From assembly GCF_036327755.1 (NCBI RefSeq), contig NZ_CP109596.1, positions 8,122,001 to 8,186,000 on the forward strand: DNA of 64,000 bases. Reading direction: 5' to 3'. Of this stretch, positions 26,078 to 35,005 are shown piece by piece. The DNA comes from Nocardia sp. NBC_01503 (lineage in GTDB: Bacteria > Actinomycetota > Actinomycetes > Mycobacteriales > Mycobacteriaceae). Numbering within the stretch: position 1 is the first letter of the stretch; every line of letters starts with the position of its first letter. A program made the position numbers and the translations under genes. A model generated the notes under the pieces. That model was not told the DNA's origin. It ran no database searches and saw only the letters and a program-made list of their open reading frames with translations.

Positions 26078-26503
26078 TCAGTTGTCCTGTTCGAACCGGC
26101 GGCGGAACCGGTCTTCCATACGAGATGAGAACCCGCCTGACTTCTTCGGCCGACCCTGGCCGCCGCCAGGACCGTTACCCGACGAGGGATGACCGTCGCC
26201 GCCGCGGCCACCCTGGGACTTCATCCCAGGGCCACCGGTCAGCAACAGCACTCCCGCGCCGAACATGACGATGAATCCGATCAGACTGATGATCGGGAAG
26301 TCGCCCAGCTTCACGGGCGCGGCAATGCCTGCCACGAGCAGGAACAGACCAAGGACGAACAGAGCCGCCGACTGAAGTCTGCGCCGGCCGGTGGCGGAAC
26401 GTAACCGTCCACCCCGAACCGTCGAGGCGAACTTGGGGTCCTCAGCATAGAGCGCGCTCTCGATTTGTTCGAGCATGCGCTGCTCGTGCTCGGAGAGTGG
26501 CAC
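26078..26503 (-). CDS. DUF3040 domain-containing membrane protein
   Basis: 141 residues. It opens with MPLSEHEQRMLEQIESALYAEDPKFAS, the diagnostic start of the actinobacterial DUF3040 family. Two hydrophobic helices follow (about residues 44-62 and 70-90), then a Gly/Ser-rich tail ending in RMEDRFRRRFEQDN. It sits upstream of mraZ in many Actinobacteria; function unknown, presumably envelope-related. The GTG at 26503 has a GGGGGAGG Shine-Dalgarno. Confidence 0.88.
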   Translation of the reverse strand: MPLSEHEQRMLEQIESALYAEDPKFASTVRGGRLRSATGRRRLQSAALFVLGLFLLVAGIAAPVKLGDFPIISLIGFIVMFGAGVLLLTGGPGMKSQGGRGGDGHPSSGNGPGGGQGRPKKSGGFSSRMEDRFRRRFEQDN

Positions 26504-26628
26504 GGTACCTCCCCCGGCACTAGGTGGTGGCGGTCGCCTCCGGGTAAGCGACTAACGGCCGGCGTTGGCGGCTGTCTGCCACCAATAATACGAGTTCGAT
26601 CAGGTACCTACCACCTACTCGCCGATAG

Positions 26629-27069
26629 TCATGCCAGCATTCCGGCAACCCACCCCGTACTGGGACGTAATCGTGATGCCGCTGCCAGCAGATCTTCGAC
26701 GTCATGGAGGAATGCGCCTACCCGCGAAGAGAACTCGTCGGCACGCCGATCATCGATCGGACGGGGCAGTCCGGCCTCCAGCGCGGCCCGGGTTTCGGAC
26801 TGGGCGCTGAAGTAATCCGCCCACATCACGAATTCCGGTGCGGCGGCCTGCATCATGACCCAGGCATTGCGGGAACGCGCCCGAGGTGCGCGGTCCGCGC
26901 CGGTGAGAGCCAGCACCGCGCCCGCTCCGCGCAGCGCCGCCAGGTAGGCCGTTCGGAAACGCTCGGCCGGATCCTGCTCCCCCGCGGCCTGGATCAGCAG
27001 GCCGTCGGCGCGTCGTAGTAGTTCGCCCGCGCGCCCAGGATGGGCCGGACGTGCATTTGCACCGGACAT
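26629..27069 (-). CDS. SAV_6107 family HEPN-like protein
   Basis: 146 residues, all-helical. It has ELLRRADGLLIQAAGEQDPAERFRTAYLAALRGAGAVLA, the HEPN-type helical pair, and an aromatic-rich core (APEFVMWADYFSAQSETRAALEAG). HEPN folds are often RNases or nucleotide-binding, but no RxxxxH motif is obvious, so activity is unproven. The ATG at 27069 is chosen for its GGGGAGG Shine-Dalgarno; the frame is open to 27351. It is divergent from the GNAT gene; the 217-bp gap (27070-27286) should hold both promoters. It corresponds by position to Rv2169c. Confidence 0.82.
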   Translation of the reverse strand: MSGANARPAHPGRAGELLRRADGLLIQAAGEQDPAERFRTAYLAALRGAGAVLALTGADRAPRARSRNAWVMMQAAAPEFVMWADYFSAQSETRAALEAGLPRPIDDRRADEFSSRVGAFLHDVEDLLAAASRLRPSTGWVAGMLA

Positions 27070-27286
27070 CGGGTACCTCCCCACTCGCATACCCCGATTC
27101 GCCGGGACCCCCTCGGGGCGAGAACGGCCTCCAGAAAGATCGAACAGGTATTCGAAGGTTTCAATTGAGTCTGACTCTAAAGACACCCACCGACAAGTTC
27201 CGGTGCTCGACCACGCGGTAACGCGCGGCGAGAACGGCGCTATCGTCGGACCAACCGTCCGCGCCAACGAGAGCTGCGCCTGCCCG

Positions 27287-27898
27287 ATGACCGCCGTCAC
27301 CCCGAACACCACGCCCGCACCCGTCGTCGTCGACCTGTCGGCGGCCACCATGCGCGTCCGGCTGCACGACGCCCTCTCGGTCTACGTCGCGGCCATGGAC
27401 TATCCGCGCGGTACCGAACACCAGCGCGCACCCATGTGGACCGAGCACACCACCAGACCCGGCTGGCAAGCCGTCGCCGCGGTACTACCCGATGACAACG
27501 GCCGCCTGGACCTGCGCACGGCGCCCATCGTGGCCATCGCGTACGGGTACCACGGCGCACCGCACCAGTGGTGGCATCAGCAGGTGTACAGCGGTATGCG
27601 CCGCACCGGATGGCCGGAACACGCTGCGCGCGAACTACTCTCGGACTACTTCGAACTCACCGAACTGCATGTGCACCCGGCCGCCCAGGGCCGCGGCATC
27701 GGCGAGATATTGCTCACCCGCCTGCTGCAGAACCGCCCGGAACGTATGGTCCTGCTCTCCACGCCCGAGGTCGACGCCGAGGCCAACCGCGCCTGGAAGC
27801 TCTACCGCCGCCAGGAATTCGGCGATGTGGTGCGGCATTTCATCTTCTCCGGCGACACCCGCAAGTTCGCGGTCCTCGGGCGACGGCTGCCACTGTGA
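27287..27898 (+). CDS. GNAT family N-acetyltransferase
   Basis: About 203 residues. The acetyl-CoA site is in LTELHVHPAAQGRGIGEILLTRLLQ (the R/Q-x-x-G-x-G/A loop), followed by LSTPEVDAEANRAWKLYRRQEFGDV. It matches the conserved actinobacterial gene at the Rv2170 position. Substrate unknown. The start at 27287 (MTAVTPNTTPAP) has no clear Shine-Dalgarno; the frame is open to 27203. It is the first gene of a run of five coupled plus-strand genes: its stop overlaps the next start (GTGA). Confidence 0.88.
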   Translation: MTAVTPNTTPAPVVVDLSAATMRVRLHDALSVYVAAMDYPRGTEHQRAPMWTEHTTRPGWQAVAAVLPDDNGRLDLRTAPIVAIAYGYHGAPHQWWHQQVYSGMRRTGWPEHAARELLSDYFELTELHVHPAAQGRGIGEILLTRLLQNRPERMVLLSTPEVDAEANRAWKLYRRQEFGDVVRHFIFSGDTRKFAVLGRRLPL

Positions 27899-29463
27899 GC
27901 GTGGCGATCATCGGGTCCGGCCACAATGCGCTGGTCGCGGCGTGTTATTTGGCGCGAGACGGGCATGACGTCGAGGTGCTCGAGCGCGATACCGTGCTGG
28001 GCGGGGCGGTGTCGACCGTGGAGCGATTCCCGGGGCATCAGGTGGATCGCGGGTCGTCGGCGCACATCATGATCCGGCATACCGGGATCATCGAGGAGCT
28101 CGAGCTGGAGCGGTTCGGGCTGCGGTATATCGACTGTGATCCATGGGCTTTCGCGCCCGCACCGCCGGGGTCCGAGCTCGCGCCGATCGTGTTCCATCGC
28201 GATGTCGAGGCCACCTGTGCGTCCATCGCCGCGGCCTGTGGGGCACGCGATGCCGCCGCGTATCGGCAATTCGTACGGGTGTGGGGGCCGCGGACCGCTC
28301 GGGTCATGCGGTCGTTCTCCGGGGCTCCTACGCCGGGGCGACTATTGAAGTCGTTCTGGGGGCTTGACGCCAAGGGGGGTGGAAGTGCGCTGTCGCGGGA
28401 GTTTCTGCAGAGCGGAGACGCGCTGCTGGACAGTTATTTCGACGATGAACGGCTGAAGGCGGCGCTGGCCTGGTGGGGTGCGCAGTCGGGGCCGCCGATG
28501 TCCGAGCCCGGATCCGCCCCGATGGTCGGGTTCGCGGCGCTCATGCATACGCTGCCGCCGGGTCGCGCGGTCGGCGGTAGCGGGGCGCTGAGTGCGGCAC
28601 TGGTGGCGCGCTTGCGGGCCGACGGCGGGGTGATCAGCCCCGGAGACGCCGCGATTTCGCTCACACCGGCGGGGAAGGGCTGGCGGGTCGAGACCGCGAA
28701 CGGGCGAAACCTGTACGCGGACACCGTGATCGCGGGATCACACATTCTCACCACGCTGAATCTGCTGGAGCGGGGCGGGTTCGACGCGGCCACGCTCGCG
28801 GACTGGCGGCGGCGGATTCGGGTCGGGCCGGGCATCGGAATGGTCGTGCGCGCGGCCACGACCGCGCTGCCGGAGTATCCGGGCGCGAAGAGCGGTGAAT
28901 CCGCGCACGGACTACAACTGCTCGCGACCGATCGCCGCCAATTGCGGCGCGCGCACGGTGCGGCGCTCGCGGGTGATCTGCCGCCGCGACCCGTCGTGCT
29001 GGCCATGAGTTTCAGCGCCCTGGACCCGACCATCGCCCCGCCGGGTGAACATCAGCTTTCGCTGTGGGCGCAATGGCATCCCTACGAGCTCGCCGACGGC
29101 AGCTCCTGGAGTGAGCACGCCGAACGTGAAGGCGACCGCATCATCGCCGAAGTGGAAGCGCACGCACCGGGATTCACCGACACCGTGCACGACCGCTTCG
29201 TCCAGACCCCTGTCGATCTCGAGCGTGAGATGGGGCTGCTCGGCGGCAATGTCATGCACGTCGAGATGGCCCTCGACCAGATGTTCCTGTGGCGGCCGCT
29301 CCCCGAACTCTCGCACCACCGCGTACCCGGTGCGCCCGGGCTGTACCTCACCGGCGCGTCCACGCACCCCGGCGGCGGAGTCTCCGGCGCCAGCGGTCGC
29401 AGCGTCGCGCGAATAGTCCAGCGCGACCTCCGGCCCTCCCGGCTCCGCCTCCCCCGCCGATGA
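27895..29463 (+). CDS. CrtO/PYROXD2-like FAD-dependent carotenoid oxidoreductase
   Basis: 522 residues. It has the N-terminal Rossmann FAD site VAIIGSGHNALVAACYLARDGHDVEVLE, then GGAVSTVERFPGHQVDRGSSAHIMI, and a C-terminal FAD segment GLYLTGASTHPGGGVSGASG. This architecture is shared by CrtO-type beta-carotene 4-ketolases and animal PYROXD2-like proteins, both relatives of phytoene desaturase. Its place directly before cruF, and with crtI and crtB nearby, favours ring ketolation or another carotenoid oxidation. GTG at 27895 overlaps the GNAT stop. The ketolase assignment is an inference. Confidence 0.75.
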   Translation: MSVAIIGSGHNALVAACYLARDGHDVEVLERDTVLGGAVSTVERFPGHQVDRGSSAHIMIRHTGIIEELELERFGLRYIDCDPWAFAPAPPGSELAPIVFHRDVEATCASIAAACGARDAAAYRQFVRVWGPRTARVMRSFSGAPTPGRLLKSFWGLDAKGGGSALSREFLQSGDALLDSYFDDERLKAALAWWGAQSGPPMSEPGSAPMVGFAALMHTLPPGRAVGGSGALSAALVARLRADGGVISPGDAAISLTPAGKGWRVETANGRNLYADTVIAGSHILTTLNLLERGGFDAATLADWRRRIRVGPGIGMVVRAATTALPEYPGAKSGESAHGLQLLATDRRQLRRAHGAALAGDLPPRPVVLAMSFSALDPTIAPPGEHQLSLWAQWHPYELADGSSWSEHAEREGDRIIAEVEAHAPGFTDTVHDRFVQTPVDLEREMGLLGGNVMHVEMALDQMFLWRPLPELSHHRVPGAPGLYLTGASTHPGGGVSGASGRSVARIVQRDLRPSRLRLPRR

Positions 29464-30413
29464 GCGGCGACCCAGCGGCGACAAGCATTGGCGCGGATCC
29501 GACCGGGGAATCCACATCGGCCGCGCCGCATCGGAATTCGATTGCGGCGGGCCGAGAACGCGGCCGACTGACGGGGCGAGTTCACGACTTCGATTGGAAT
29601 CGGGTCCTTGTGAGCGGGTCGTGGAATCGTGTGGTCGTCGCCGCGGCGGTGCCCGCGGTACTGCTCGTGCTGATGCAGATCGCCTATCCGCTGGCACACG
29701 GGGTGGGACGGGATCGCGTGACCGTGGCGGTGGTGGCGTTGTCGGCTACGACGGCGCTGGTGCATGCGGGTCTGACCCGTGGGGTGCGGTGGGCCGCGGG
29801 ATTATCGGTGATCATTTCGGGGATCGGGTTGCTGGCCGAGGTGGTGGGGACGGCGAGCGGGGTGCCGTTCGGGGCTTATGAGTACGCCAGTGGGCGGTTG
29901 GGGCCCGAGGTGGCGGGGGTGCCGCTGGTGGTGCCGCTGGCCTGGACCGGGGGGATCTATCCGGTGTGGGTTGTCGCGGGACTGTTGAGCTCTCGTGCTG
30001 GGGTGCGGATTTCGCTCACCGCGCTGGGGGCCGTGGGGTGGGATCTGTTCCTGGATCCGCAGATGGTGGCGGACGGGCAATGGCGATGGACCTCCGGCGC
30101 GCCGGGGCTACCGGGGCTCGGGGAGATTCCGTACACGAACTATCCGGGGTGGCTGGCGGTGGCGCTGGTGATGGGCGGAATGCTGGAGTGGTGGGATCGG
30201 ACCGCCGTCGACACTCGGCGGGCGCGGGTGGTGCCGGTGGCCGTATTCCTGTGGACCTGGTTGGGGTCGACGCTGGCGCACGCGGTGTTCCTGGGGTTGC
30301 CGGTCTCCGCGATATACGGGTTCATCGGGCTCGGAGTGCTCGGTATTCCGCTGGTTCGGGGGCTCATGGCCCGTCGAATCACACTGCGCCCCCTGGGCCA
30401 TGGCACGATGTGA
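29460..30413 (+). CDS. cruF: Carotenoid 1,2-hydratase, CruF family
   Basis: A 317-residue integral membrane protein with about seven hydrophobic helices. Family marks are GVPFGAYEYASGRLGPEVAGVPLVVPLAW, VGWDLFLDPQMVADGQWRW, and IPYTNYPGWLAVALVM. CruF hydrates the C1,2 double bond of the psi end of carotenes to a tertiary alcohol, preparing it for glycosylation. It starts with ATG at 29460, overlapping the upstream stop by 4 nt; the N-terminal 40 residues are polar. lppM follows after 3 nt. Confidence 0.88.
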   Translation: MSGDPAATSIGADPTGESTSAAPHRNSIAAGRERGRLTGRVHDFDWNRVLVSGSWNRVVVAAAVPAVLLVLMQIAYPLAHGVGRDRVTVAVVALSATTALVHAGLTRGVRWAAGLSVIISGIGLLAEVVGTASGVPFGAYEYASGRLGPEVAGVPLVVPLAWTGGIYPVWVVAGLLSSRAGVRISLTALGAVGWDLFLDPQMVADGQWRWTSGAPGLPGLGEIPYTNYPGWLAVALVMGGMLEWWDRTAVDTRRARVVPVAVFLWTWLGSTLAHAVFLGLPVSAIYGFIGLGVLGIPLVRGLMARRITLRPLGHGTM

Positions 30414-30416
30414 CCC

Positions 30417-31190
30417 GTGCCGAGTCCGATCACCTCCACAGCCGACGACACGCTCGAATCCACGACGCCGGAGCCGGACCCCCGGCGACCCCGCCGATGG
30501 ATGCGGATTACGGCCGTCATGCTGTTCGCGGCATTGGCCGTCATGCTCACCGGATGCCTGCGCGTACAGGTCTCCATGGGCGTCTCCTCCAATGACCGGG
30601 TCTCGGGGCGCATTGTCGCCGCCGCGGTCCCGCAGAACGACAAGGACAAAGGGCCGCAACTGAAAGCGCCGGACGCGCTCTCGGGCAAGGTGCGCGTCGA
30701 CTCGTACACGCAGGACGGGTACGTCGGCAGCCAGGTCTACTTCGACGATCTCACCTTCGGTGAGGTGCAGCAGCTCGGCTCGCTCTCGGATCAGACGCAG
30801 GGCATGTTCACGTTGCAGTTCAACCGGGTCGGCGATCTGGTCACGCTCACCGGGCGCGTCGATTTGAAGAGCCTGCCGCCGCACGGCTCCGATGTGCAGT
30901 TCACCGTGGCCTTTCCGGCGCGCGTGGCCACCACCAACGGCACCCGCGAGGGTGATTCGGTGGTGACGTGGAAGCTGCCCGCGGGCGATGTGAGCACGCT
31001 GCGCGCCGAAGTCGGGTATTCCGACCCGAATACGCGATCCTTCGCCGGCTGGGCCGGAATCGTCGGCGGAATCACCCTGGCGGTGGCCGTCGTGGTCGCG
31101 GTATTGGCGTACATGACCAGGAATCCGGATCCGCCGAAGTACGTGCGCGCCGCACGCTGGATCAAGCGCGACCGCGAAACGCGAGTGTGA
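30417..31190 (+). CDS. lppM: LppM-like lipoprotein
   Basis: 257 residues. A polar N-terminus precedes a signal segment ending in the lipobox LTGC (VMLFAALAVMLTGC, Cys near residue 44). A beta-rich extracellular domain follows, and a C-terminal transmembrane helix (GGITLAVAVVVAVLAYM) with a basic tail. It matches M. tuberculosis LppM (Rv2171), which is reported to influence lipoglycan traffic and phagocytosis. Here it sits within the carotenoid gene run: 3 nt after cruF and overlapping the glycosyltransferase start (GTGA). The acylated Cys plus C-terminal anchor topology is unusual but known for this family. Confidence 0.85.
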   Translation: MPSPITSTADDTLESTTPEPDPRRPRRWMRITAVMLFAALAVMLTGCLRVQVSMGVSSNDRVSGRIVAAAVPQNDKDKGPQLKAPDALSGKVRVDSYTQDGYVGSQVYFDDLTFGEVQQLGSLSDQTQGMFTLQFNRVGDLVTLTGRVDLKSLPPHGSDVQFTVAFPARVATTNGTREGDSVVTWKLPAGDVSTLRAEVGYSDPNTRSFAGWAGIVGGITLAVAVVVAVLAYMTRNPDPPKYVRAARWIKRDRETRV

Positions 31191-32539
31191 GGCCACGCCC
31201 CGACGGGGAATTCACCTCGACTGCCGGGAGATTCGCGCTGCGGGCGGGAGAATTCACGGTGCGGGCCGGGGCCGTGATCGCGGCGGCCGGGGCCACCACC
31301 GCCCTGGCCAACCGGATCACCATGCGGCAGTTGCGGGATCAGCGCGTGGGGGTGACCGAAGCGGTCACCGTCTGCGTCCCCGCCCGCGACGAAGCCGATC
31401 GACTTCCGGAGCTGATCGCGGATCTGCGTGCGCAGCAAGGGGTTCCACGGCTGCGCGTGCTGATTCTGGACGACGACTCCGGTGATGGCACCTACCGTGC
31501 CGCACTCGACTCGGTGGGCGGCGACAGCCGATTCACGGTGCTGCGCAATGACATCCCGCCAACCCTCGGCTGGACCGGTAAGAACGCGGCCTGCGCACGA
31601 CTCGCGGAGTTCGCCGACACCGACTCCGGGGTACTCATCTTCCTGGACGCCGATGTGCGGCTGACCCCGGGCGCCTTGGCGGCCGCGATCCGCGAATTAC
31701 GGCGCGCGGGAGCCGGTTTGGTGTGCCCATGGCCCGCCCAACGAGCCGAATCTATTGCCGAGCGCCTGGTGCAACCGCTGCTCTGCTGGTCCTGGGCCTC
31801 CACACTGCCTGTGGCATTGGGCAATTCAACCCTGTCGCCCGCCATGGCGGTGGCATGCGGGCAATTCCTGGTCTTCGATGCCGCCGCCTACCGCGCGATC
31901 GGCGGACACGCCTCGGTCGCGGACCGCATCACCGAGGATCTGGCCATCGCACGCGAGCTGCGCCGCGCCGGACAACGGACAACGCTGGTCGCGGGCGGGC
32001 AGCTCACCTCGACCCGGATGTACCGCAGCGCAAGGGAACTCGACGAGGGCTACCGGAAATGGTTGTGGACCGCCTACGGCGGCGTCGCGGGCAGCGCGGC
32101 CGTCGGCGGAGTCACAACACTCGCCTACCTGCTGCCGCCGCTGGTCGCAGCGGTGGGCCACAGACGGGTCCGCAGGATGGGGCTACTGGGCTACGCCGCC
32201 GCCGTAACCGGAAGGCTGCTGGCGCGTTCGACCGAGAATGGCGGCCGGGTTCACCGAAGTCCACTGGAGGACTACAGGTGTGGACCCCGGCCAAAAGCGC
32301 GCCGGGATGACGACGGGGGACGTCCGTCCGAGAATGATGGAAGGGCGCGCTCACCTCGCGCCGTTCCGGGTGCGCACCTGATCGGGGATATCGGCGGACT
32401 GACCGGGGCTGATGTCCTTGCGGCCCTGGCGCATCCGGTTTCGGTGGCGGTTTATCTGGGTCTCTCGATGCGCTCACACCGGGCGTCCCGGAACCGGACG
32501 CTGACCTGGAAAGGCCGGGGGCTCAGCGATATTCGGTGA
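31187..32539 (+). CDS. Family 2 glycosyltransferase, CruC-like (carotenoid glycosylation)
   Basis: 450 residues. It has a GT2 GT-A fold: VTVCVPARDEADRLPELI, LILDDDSGDGTY, LGWTGKNAACARLAE, LIFLDADVRL (DxD), and ITEDLAIARELRRAG. C-terminal hydrophobic helices follow. Adjacent to cruF, it would attach a sugar to the hydroxyl CruF creates. Oddity: residues about 365-395, between the helix-rich part and the conserved C-terminal ADVLAALAHPVSVAV, derive from a REP-like repeat (32281-32313) read in frame. The GTG at 31187 overlaps lppM. Confidence 0.78.
   Translation: MRPRPDGEFTSTAGRFALRAGEFTVRAGAVIAAAGATTALANRITMRQLRDQRVGVTEAVTVCVPARDEADRLPELIADLRAQQGVPRLRVLILDDDSGDGTYRAALDSVGGDSRFTVLRNDIPPTLGWTGKNAACARLAEFADTDSGVLIFLDADVRLTPGALAAAIRELRRAGAGLVCPWPAQRAESIAERLVQPLLCWSWASTLPVALGNSTLSPAMAVACGQFLVFDAAAYRAIGGHASVADRITEDLAIARELRRAGQRTTLVAGGQLTSTRMYRSARELDEGYRKWLWTAYGGVAGSAAVGGVTTLAYLLPPLVAAVGHRRVRRMGLLGYAAAVTGRLLARSTENGGRVHRSPLEDYRCGPRPKARRDDDGGRPSENDGRARSPRAVPGAHLIGDIGGLTGADVLAALAHPVSVAVYLGLSMRSHRASRNRTLTWKGRGLSDIR
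32281..32313 (+). repeat. REP-like element, copy 2, inside the glycosyltransferase gene
   Basis: TGGACCCCGGCCAAAAGCGC followed by GCCGGGATGACGA. It shares the CCCGGCC-A-rich-GCCGGGATGACGA core with copies at 771-803 (reverse) and 40881-40910. It is translated as CGPRPKARRDDDG. Confidence 0.75.
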
Positions 32540-32543
32540 TCGC
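32520..32543. repeat. 24-bp direct repeat, unit 1 (end of glycosyltransferase gene)
   Basis: GGCTCAGCGATATTCGGTGATCGC here spans the stop codon; unit 2 at 32641-32664 differs at two positions. The 126-bp gap between the convergent genes (32540-32665) is thus partly a duplication of a gene end; nothing else is visible there. Confidence 0.65.
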
Positions 32544-32640
32544 CGTGATGGCACCGGAGTAATGCGCACCGCCGAGAGGACGACAGGGCAGTCCCGCGCC
32601 GTATGGCCCGGAGCAGCCCGCCGCCGCGGGAAATGCATAG

Positions 32641-32664
32641 GGCTCAGCGGCATTCGGTGATCGC
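32641..32664. repeat. 24-bp direct repeat, unit 2
   Basis: Second unit, with GC in place of the AT of unit 1 (CGGCATTCGG versus CGATATTCGG), 121 bp downstream of unit 1 and directly before the stop of the secreted-protein gene on the opposite strand. Confidence 0.65.
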
Positions 32665-32665
32665 A

Positions 32666-33538
32666 TTATGGGACCAGGGTGATTCCGATGGTCGGGAGGA
32701 AGAAGCAGGGGTGGCCCGCGTTGTTGACCACGCCGAACATGGTGGCCAGTACGGTGCCTGAGCCGGTGTCGACGGGGACCGCGCGGACGCCGCCTACCGG
32801 GAGGGCACTGAGGAAGAAGTCGTGGACGGCCTGTTCGACCACGGGGCGGAGTTCGGCGGGGACCTGGGGCGGGATCATGCCGTTCAGGACGTGGGCGATC
32901 GAGCCCATGGGGGCGAAGCCGCTCTTGCCGGAGGTGAGGTTGAGCCAGACCACCTGCATACCGGAGGTGTCCGCGCCGTCGGGGCTGATGCCGTAGGGGA
33001 CGAAAGCGAACATGGTCTGACCGGACTTCACGGCCGAAAGGTCAAGGCCCGGAATGGATACCGCGTACTTGGGCCACGGTCCGGGCATGGCGCCCGCGAT
33101 GGCGGGGGCCAGGCCCAGGGTGGTGCCGCCGAGGCAGAAGGGCGCCGCGGTCGGGTAGAGGAACGGCTGTACGCCCAATTGCTCCAGCCCGTCCAGGGTT
33201 TGGCCGTAGGCGGCGAACCAGTCCGAGGGGGCGGCGGTGTGGGTGGCGCGCGCGATGGCGCTCACGGCCGAGGCGGTATCGGCGGGGCTCACGCCATTCG
33301 CCATGGCGGCGGCCGCGCCGCGCGCCAGCGCGACGCTGATGCCCTCCCCCGCCGCGCCGTTCGCGGTGGCACCGGGTCCATTCGCCGGGGCGGCACCGAC
33401 TCCGTTCGGGGTTGCCGAGCCGTTCGCCACCGCACCGTTGGTGGGGGCCGTTGGCGGCTCGGCGGTTGCCGGACCGGCGAGCAGGGCGCAGGCCGTGACC
33501 GCGCTTGCGAGTCGGACTAGGTGATGCAGGACGGGCAT
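32666..33538 (-). CDS. Secreted protein of unknown function
   Basis: 290 residues. It has a signal peptide (LVRLASAVTACALLAGPATA, cleavage after ATA), then a low-complexity Ala/Asn/Gly/Pro linker (about residues 30-66) of repeated NG units. A conserved-looking domain follows (SDWFAAYGQTLDGLEQLGVQPFLYPTAAPFCLGG...HPCFFLPTIGITLVP) with two cysteines that could form a disulfide. Reminiscent of secreted proteins common in Nocardia and mycobacteria, but I cannot assign a function. It is convergent with the glycosyltransferase. Confidence 0.75.
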   Translation of the reverse strand: MPVLHHLVRLASAVTACALLAGPATAEPPTAPTNGAVANGSATPNGVGAAPANGPGATANGAAGEGISVALARGAAAAMANGVSPADTASAVSAIARATHTAAPSDWFAAYGQTLDGLEQLGVQPFLYPTAAPFCLGGTTLGLAPAIAGAMPGPWPKYAVSIPGLDLSAVKSGQTMFAFVPYGISPDGADTSGMQVVWLNLTSGKSGFAPMGSIAHVLNGMIPPQVPAELRPVVEQAVHDFFLSALPVGGVRAVPVDTGSGTVLATMFGVVNNAGHPCFFLPTIGITLVP

Positions 33539-33627
33539 GGTTGCTCCTCAACATCGCGGTCGAGGTCGCACATTACTCGGCTGACCAGCACAATTCCGAC
33601 ATTTCACCCGGCATGCCGGGCGGGTAA

Positions 33628-34626
33628 TCAGGCGGGCGCAGGGGCGGGTGACACGGTGTAGCCGAGGTTCGCCAGAACTTCGCCGGTGGCCTTGGCGAAG
33701 TTCAGGGTGATGAAGTGCAGGCAGGGGACGCCCTCGTCGATGAGGGTCTGCGCCATTTCGGTGGCGAGCTCGATACCGGCGGCACGGACGGCGGCGCGGT
33801 TCTCCTCGGGACCATCGCCCGCGGCTGTGCGCAGGCGTTCGAGGACCTTGGCGGGGAGTTCGCGGCCGGAGAGTTCGACGGCGCGCTCCACCGTGCGCAG
33901 CGAGGTGATCGGCATGAGCTCGGGAATGATCGGCTTATCGCCCTCGGCCGGATCCAGTTTGGCGACCCGGTCGCGCAGACGCAGGTAGTGCTCCGGATCG
34001 AAGAACATCTGGGTGATCGAATACTCCGCGCCCGCACGGAGTTTCGCGATCAGATGCGCGGTGTCCTGATCCAGATCGGTGGAGCGCGGATGTCCCTGCG
34101 GGAAGGAGGCGACACCCACGTGGAAGTCGCCGAGATCGCGCACCATGCGGACCAATTCCTCGGCGTACTCGACACCCTCGGGATGTTTGACCCAGTCCCC
34201 CAGCGGATCACCGGGCGGATCGCCGCGCAGCACCAGCAGATTCCGGATACCCGAATCCGCGTACGCGCCGACGATCGAACGCAGTTCGGCGACACTGTGA
34301 TCCACCGCGGTCAGATGCGCGACCGTCAACAGGGTGGTCTCGCGCGCCAGCTGACCGGTGACCCGAATGGTGCGATCGCGGGTCGAGCCGCCCGCACCGT
34401 AGGTCATGGAGACGAAGGCCGGATGCAGCCGTTCGAATTCGCGCGCCGCCCGCCACAGCCGCGCCTCACCGGCCGCGTCGCGCGGCGGATTGAACTCGAC
34501 AGAGAACGGCACCGACCCGTCCGGGCGCGGCCCGAGCTGTTGGATGACCGAGCGAGTTCCGGACCCTTGCGGTGTGCGGGAAACTCGGCCAGGGGTCGAA
34601 TATCCCCGTACATTGTCGAAACTCAC
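33628..34626 (-). CDS. metF: 5,10-methylenetetrahydrofolate reductase
   Basis: Flavoenzyme reducing methylene-THF to methyl-THF for methionine synthesis. TIM-barrel markers: VPFSVEFNPPRD (catalytic Glu region), FVSMTYGAGGSTRDRT, NLLVLRGDPPGDP, GVASFPQGHP, QMFFDPEHYL and IIPELMPITS. 332 residues, a little longer than E. coli MetF because of an N-terminal extension of ~35 residues. It corresponds to the Rv2172c position. It is divergent from the prenyl synthase; the 379-bp gap 34627-35005 includes both promoters and shows no other gene. Confidence 0.92.
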   Translation of the reverse strand: MSFDNVRGYSTPGRVSRTPQGSGTRSVIQQLGPRPDGSVPFSVEFNPPRDAAGEARLWRAAREFERLHPAFVSMTYGAGGSTRDRTIRVTGQLARETTLLTVAHLTAVDHSVAELRSIVGAYADSGIRNLLVLRGDPPGDPLGDWVKHPEGVEYAEELVRMVRDLGDFHVGVASFPQGHPRSTDLDQDTAHLIAKLRAGAEYSITQMFFDPEHYLRLRDRVAKLDPAEGDKPIIPELMPITSLRTVERAVELSGRELPAKVLERLRTAAGDGPEENRAAVRAAGIELATEMAQTLIDEGVPCLHFITLNFAKATGEVLANLGYTVSPAPAPA

Positions 34627-35005
34627 CGGCCCAGTTTAAGGGCAATCGCGGGACCACTTCCCCGGACCCAACCCGATACGCTGCGAAGACGCGGTAATTC
34701 CCGCACCGGAGCGGACAATACGACCAGCGCACAGCGGTCGGATCCCGCCATGTGAGATCACAACCGCATGCCACGCCCCGCGCTGTGGCATCGGACATAT
34801 CTCCCGGCGTGACGACTTATCTCGCAACGTCGGGACAGCTCCCCGGAGACCCCCGAAACCGGTTCCTGCCAGAGGTAACCACGGGTGCGTGACCGGCGGG
34901 TCGCCGCGGCGACCCGCCGAAATCGCGGGGAGGCGGGACAGTACAGTTCTCGGCGAACCTCGCGCGCGACCACTGCGGGTCGCGGCCCCACCTCAGGAGG
35001 ATCCA

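Noticed and set aside
26629..27351. SAV_6107 protein as a HEPN toxin of a toxin-antitoxin pair
   Set aside because: No RxxxxH catalytic motif and no nucleotidyltransferase (MNT) antitoxin gene beside it.
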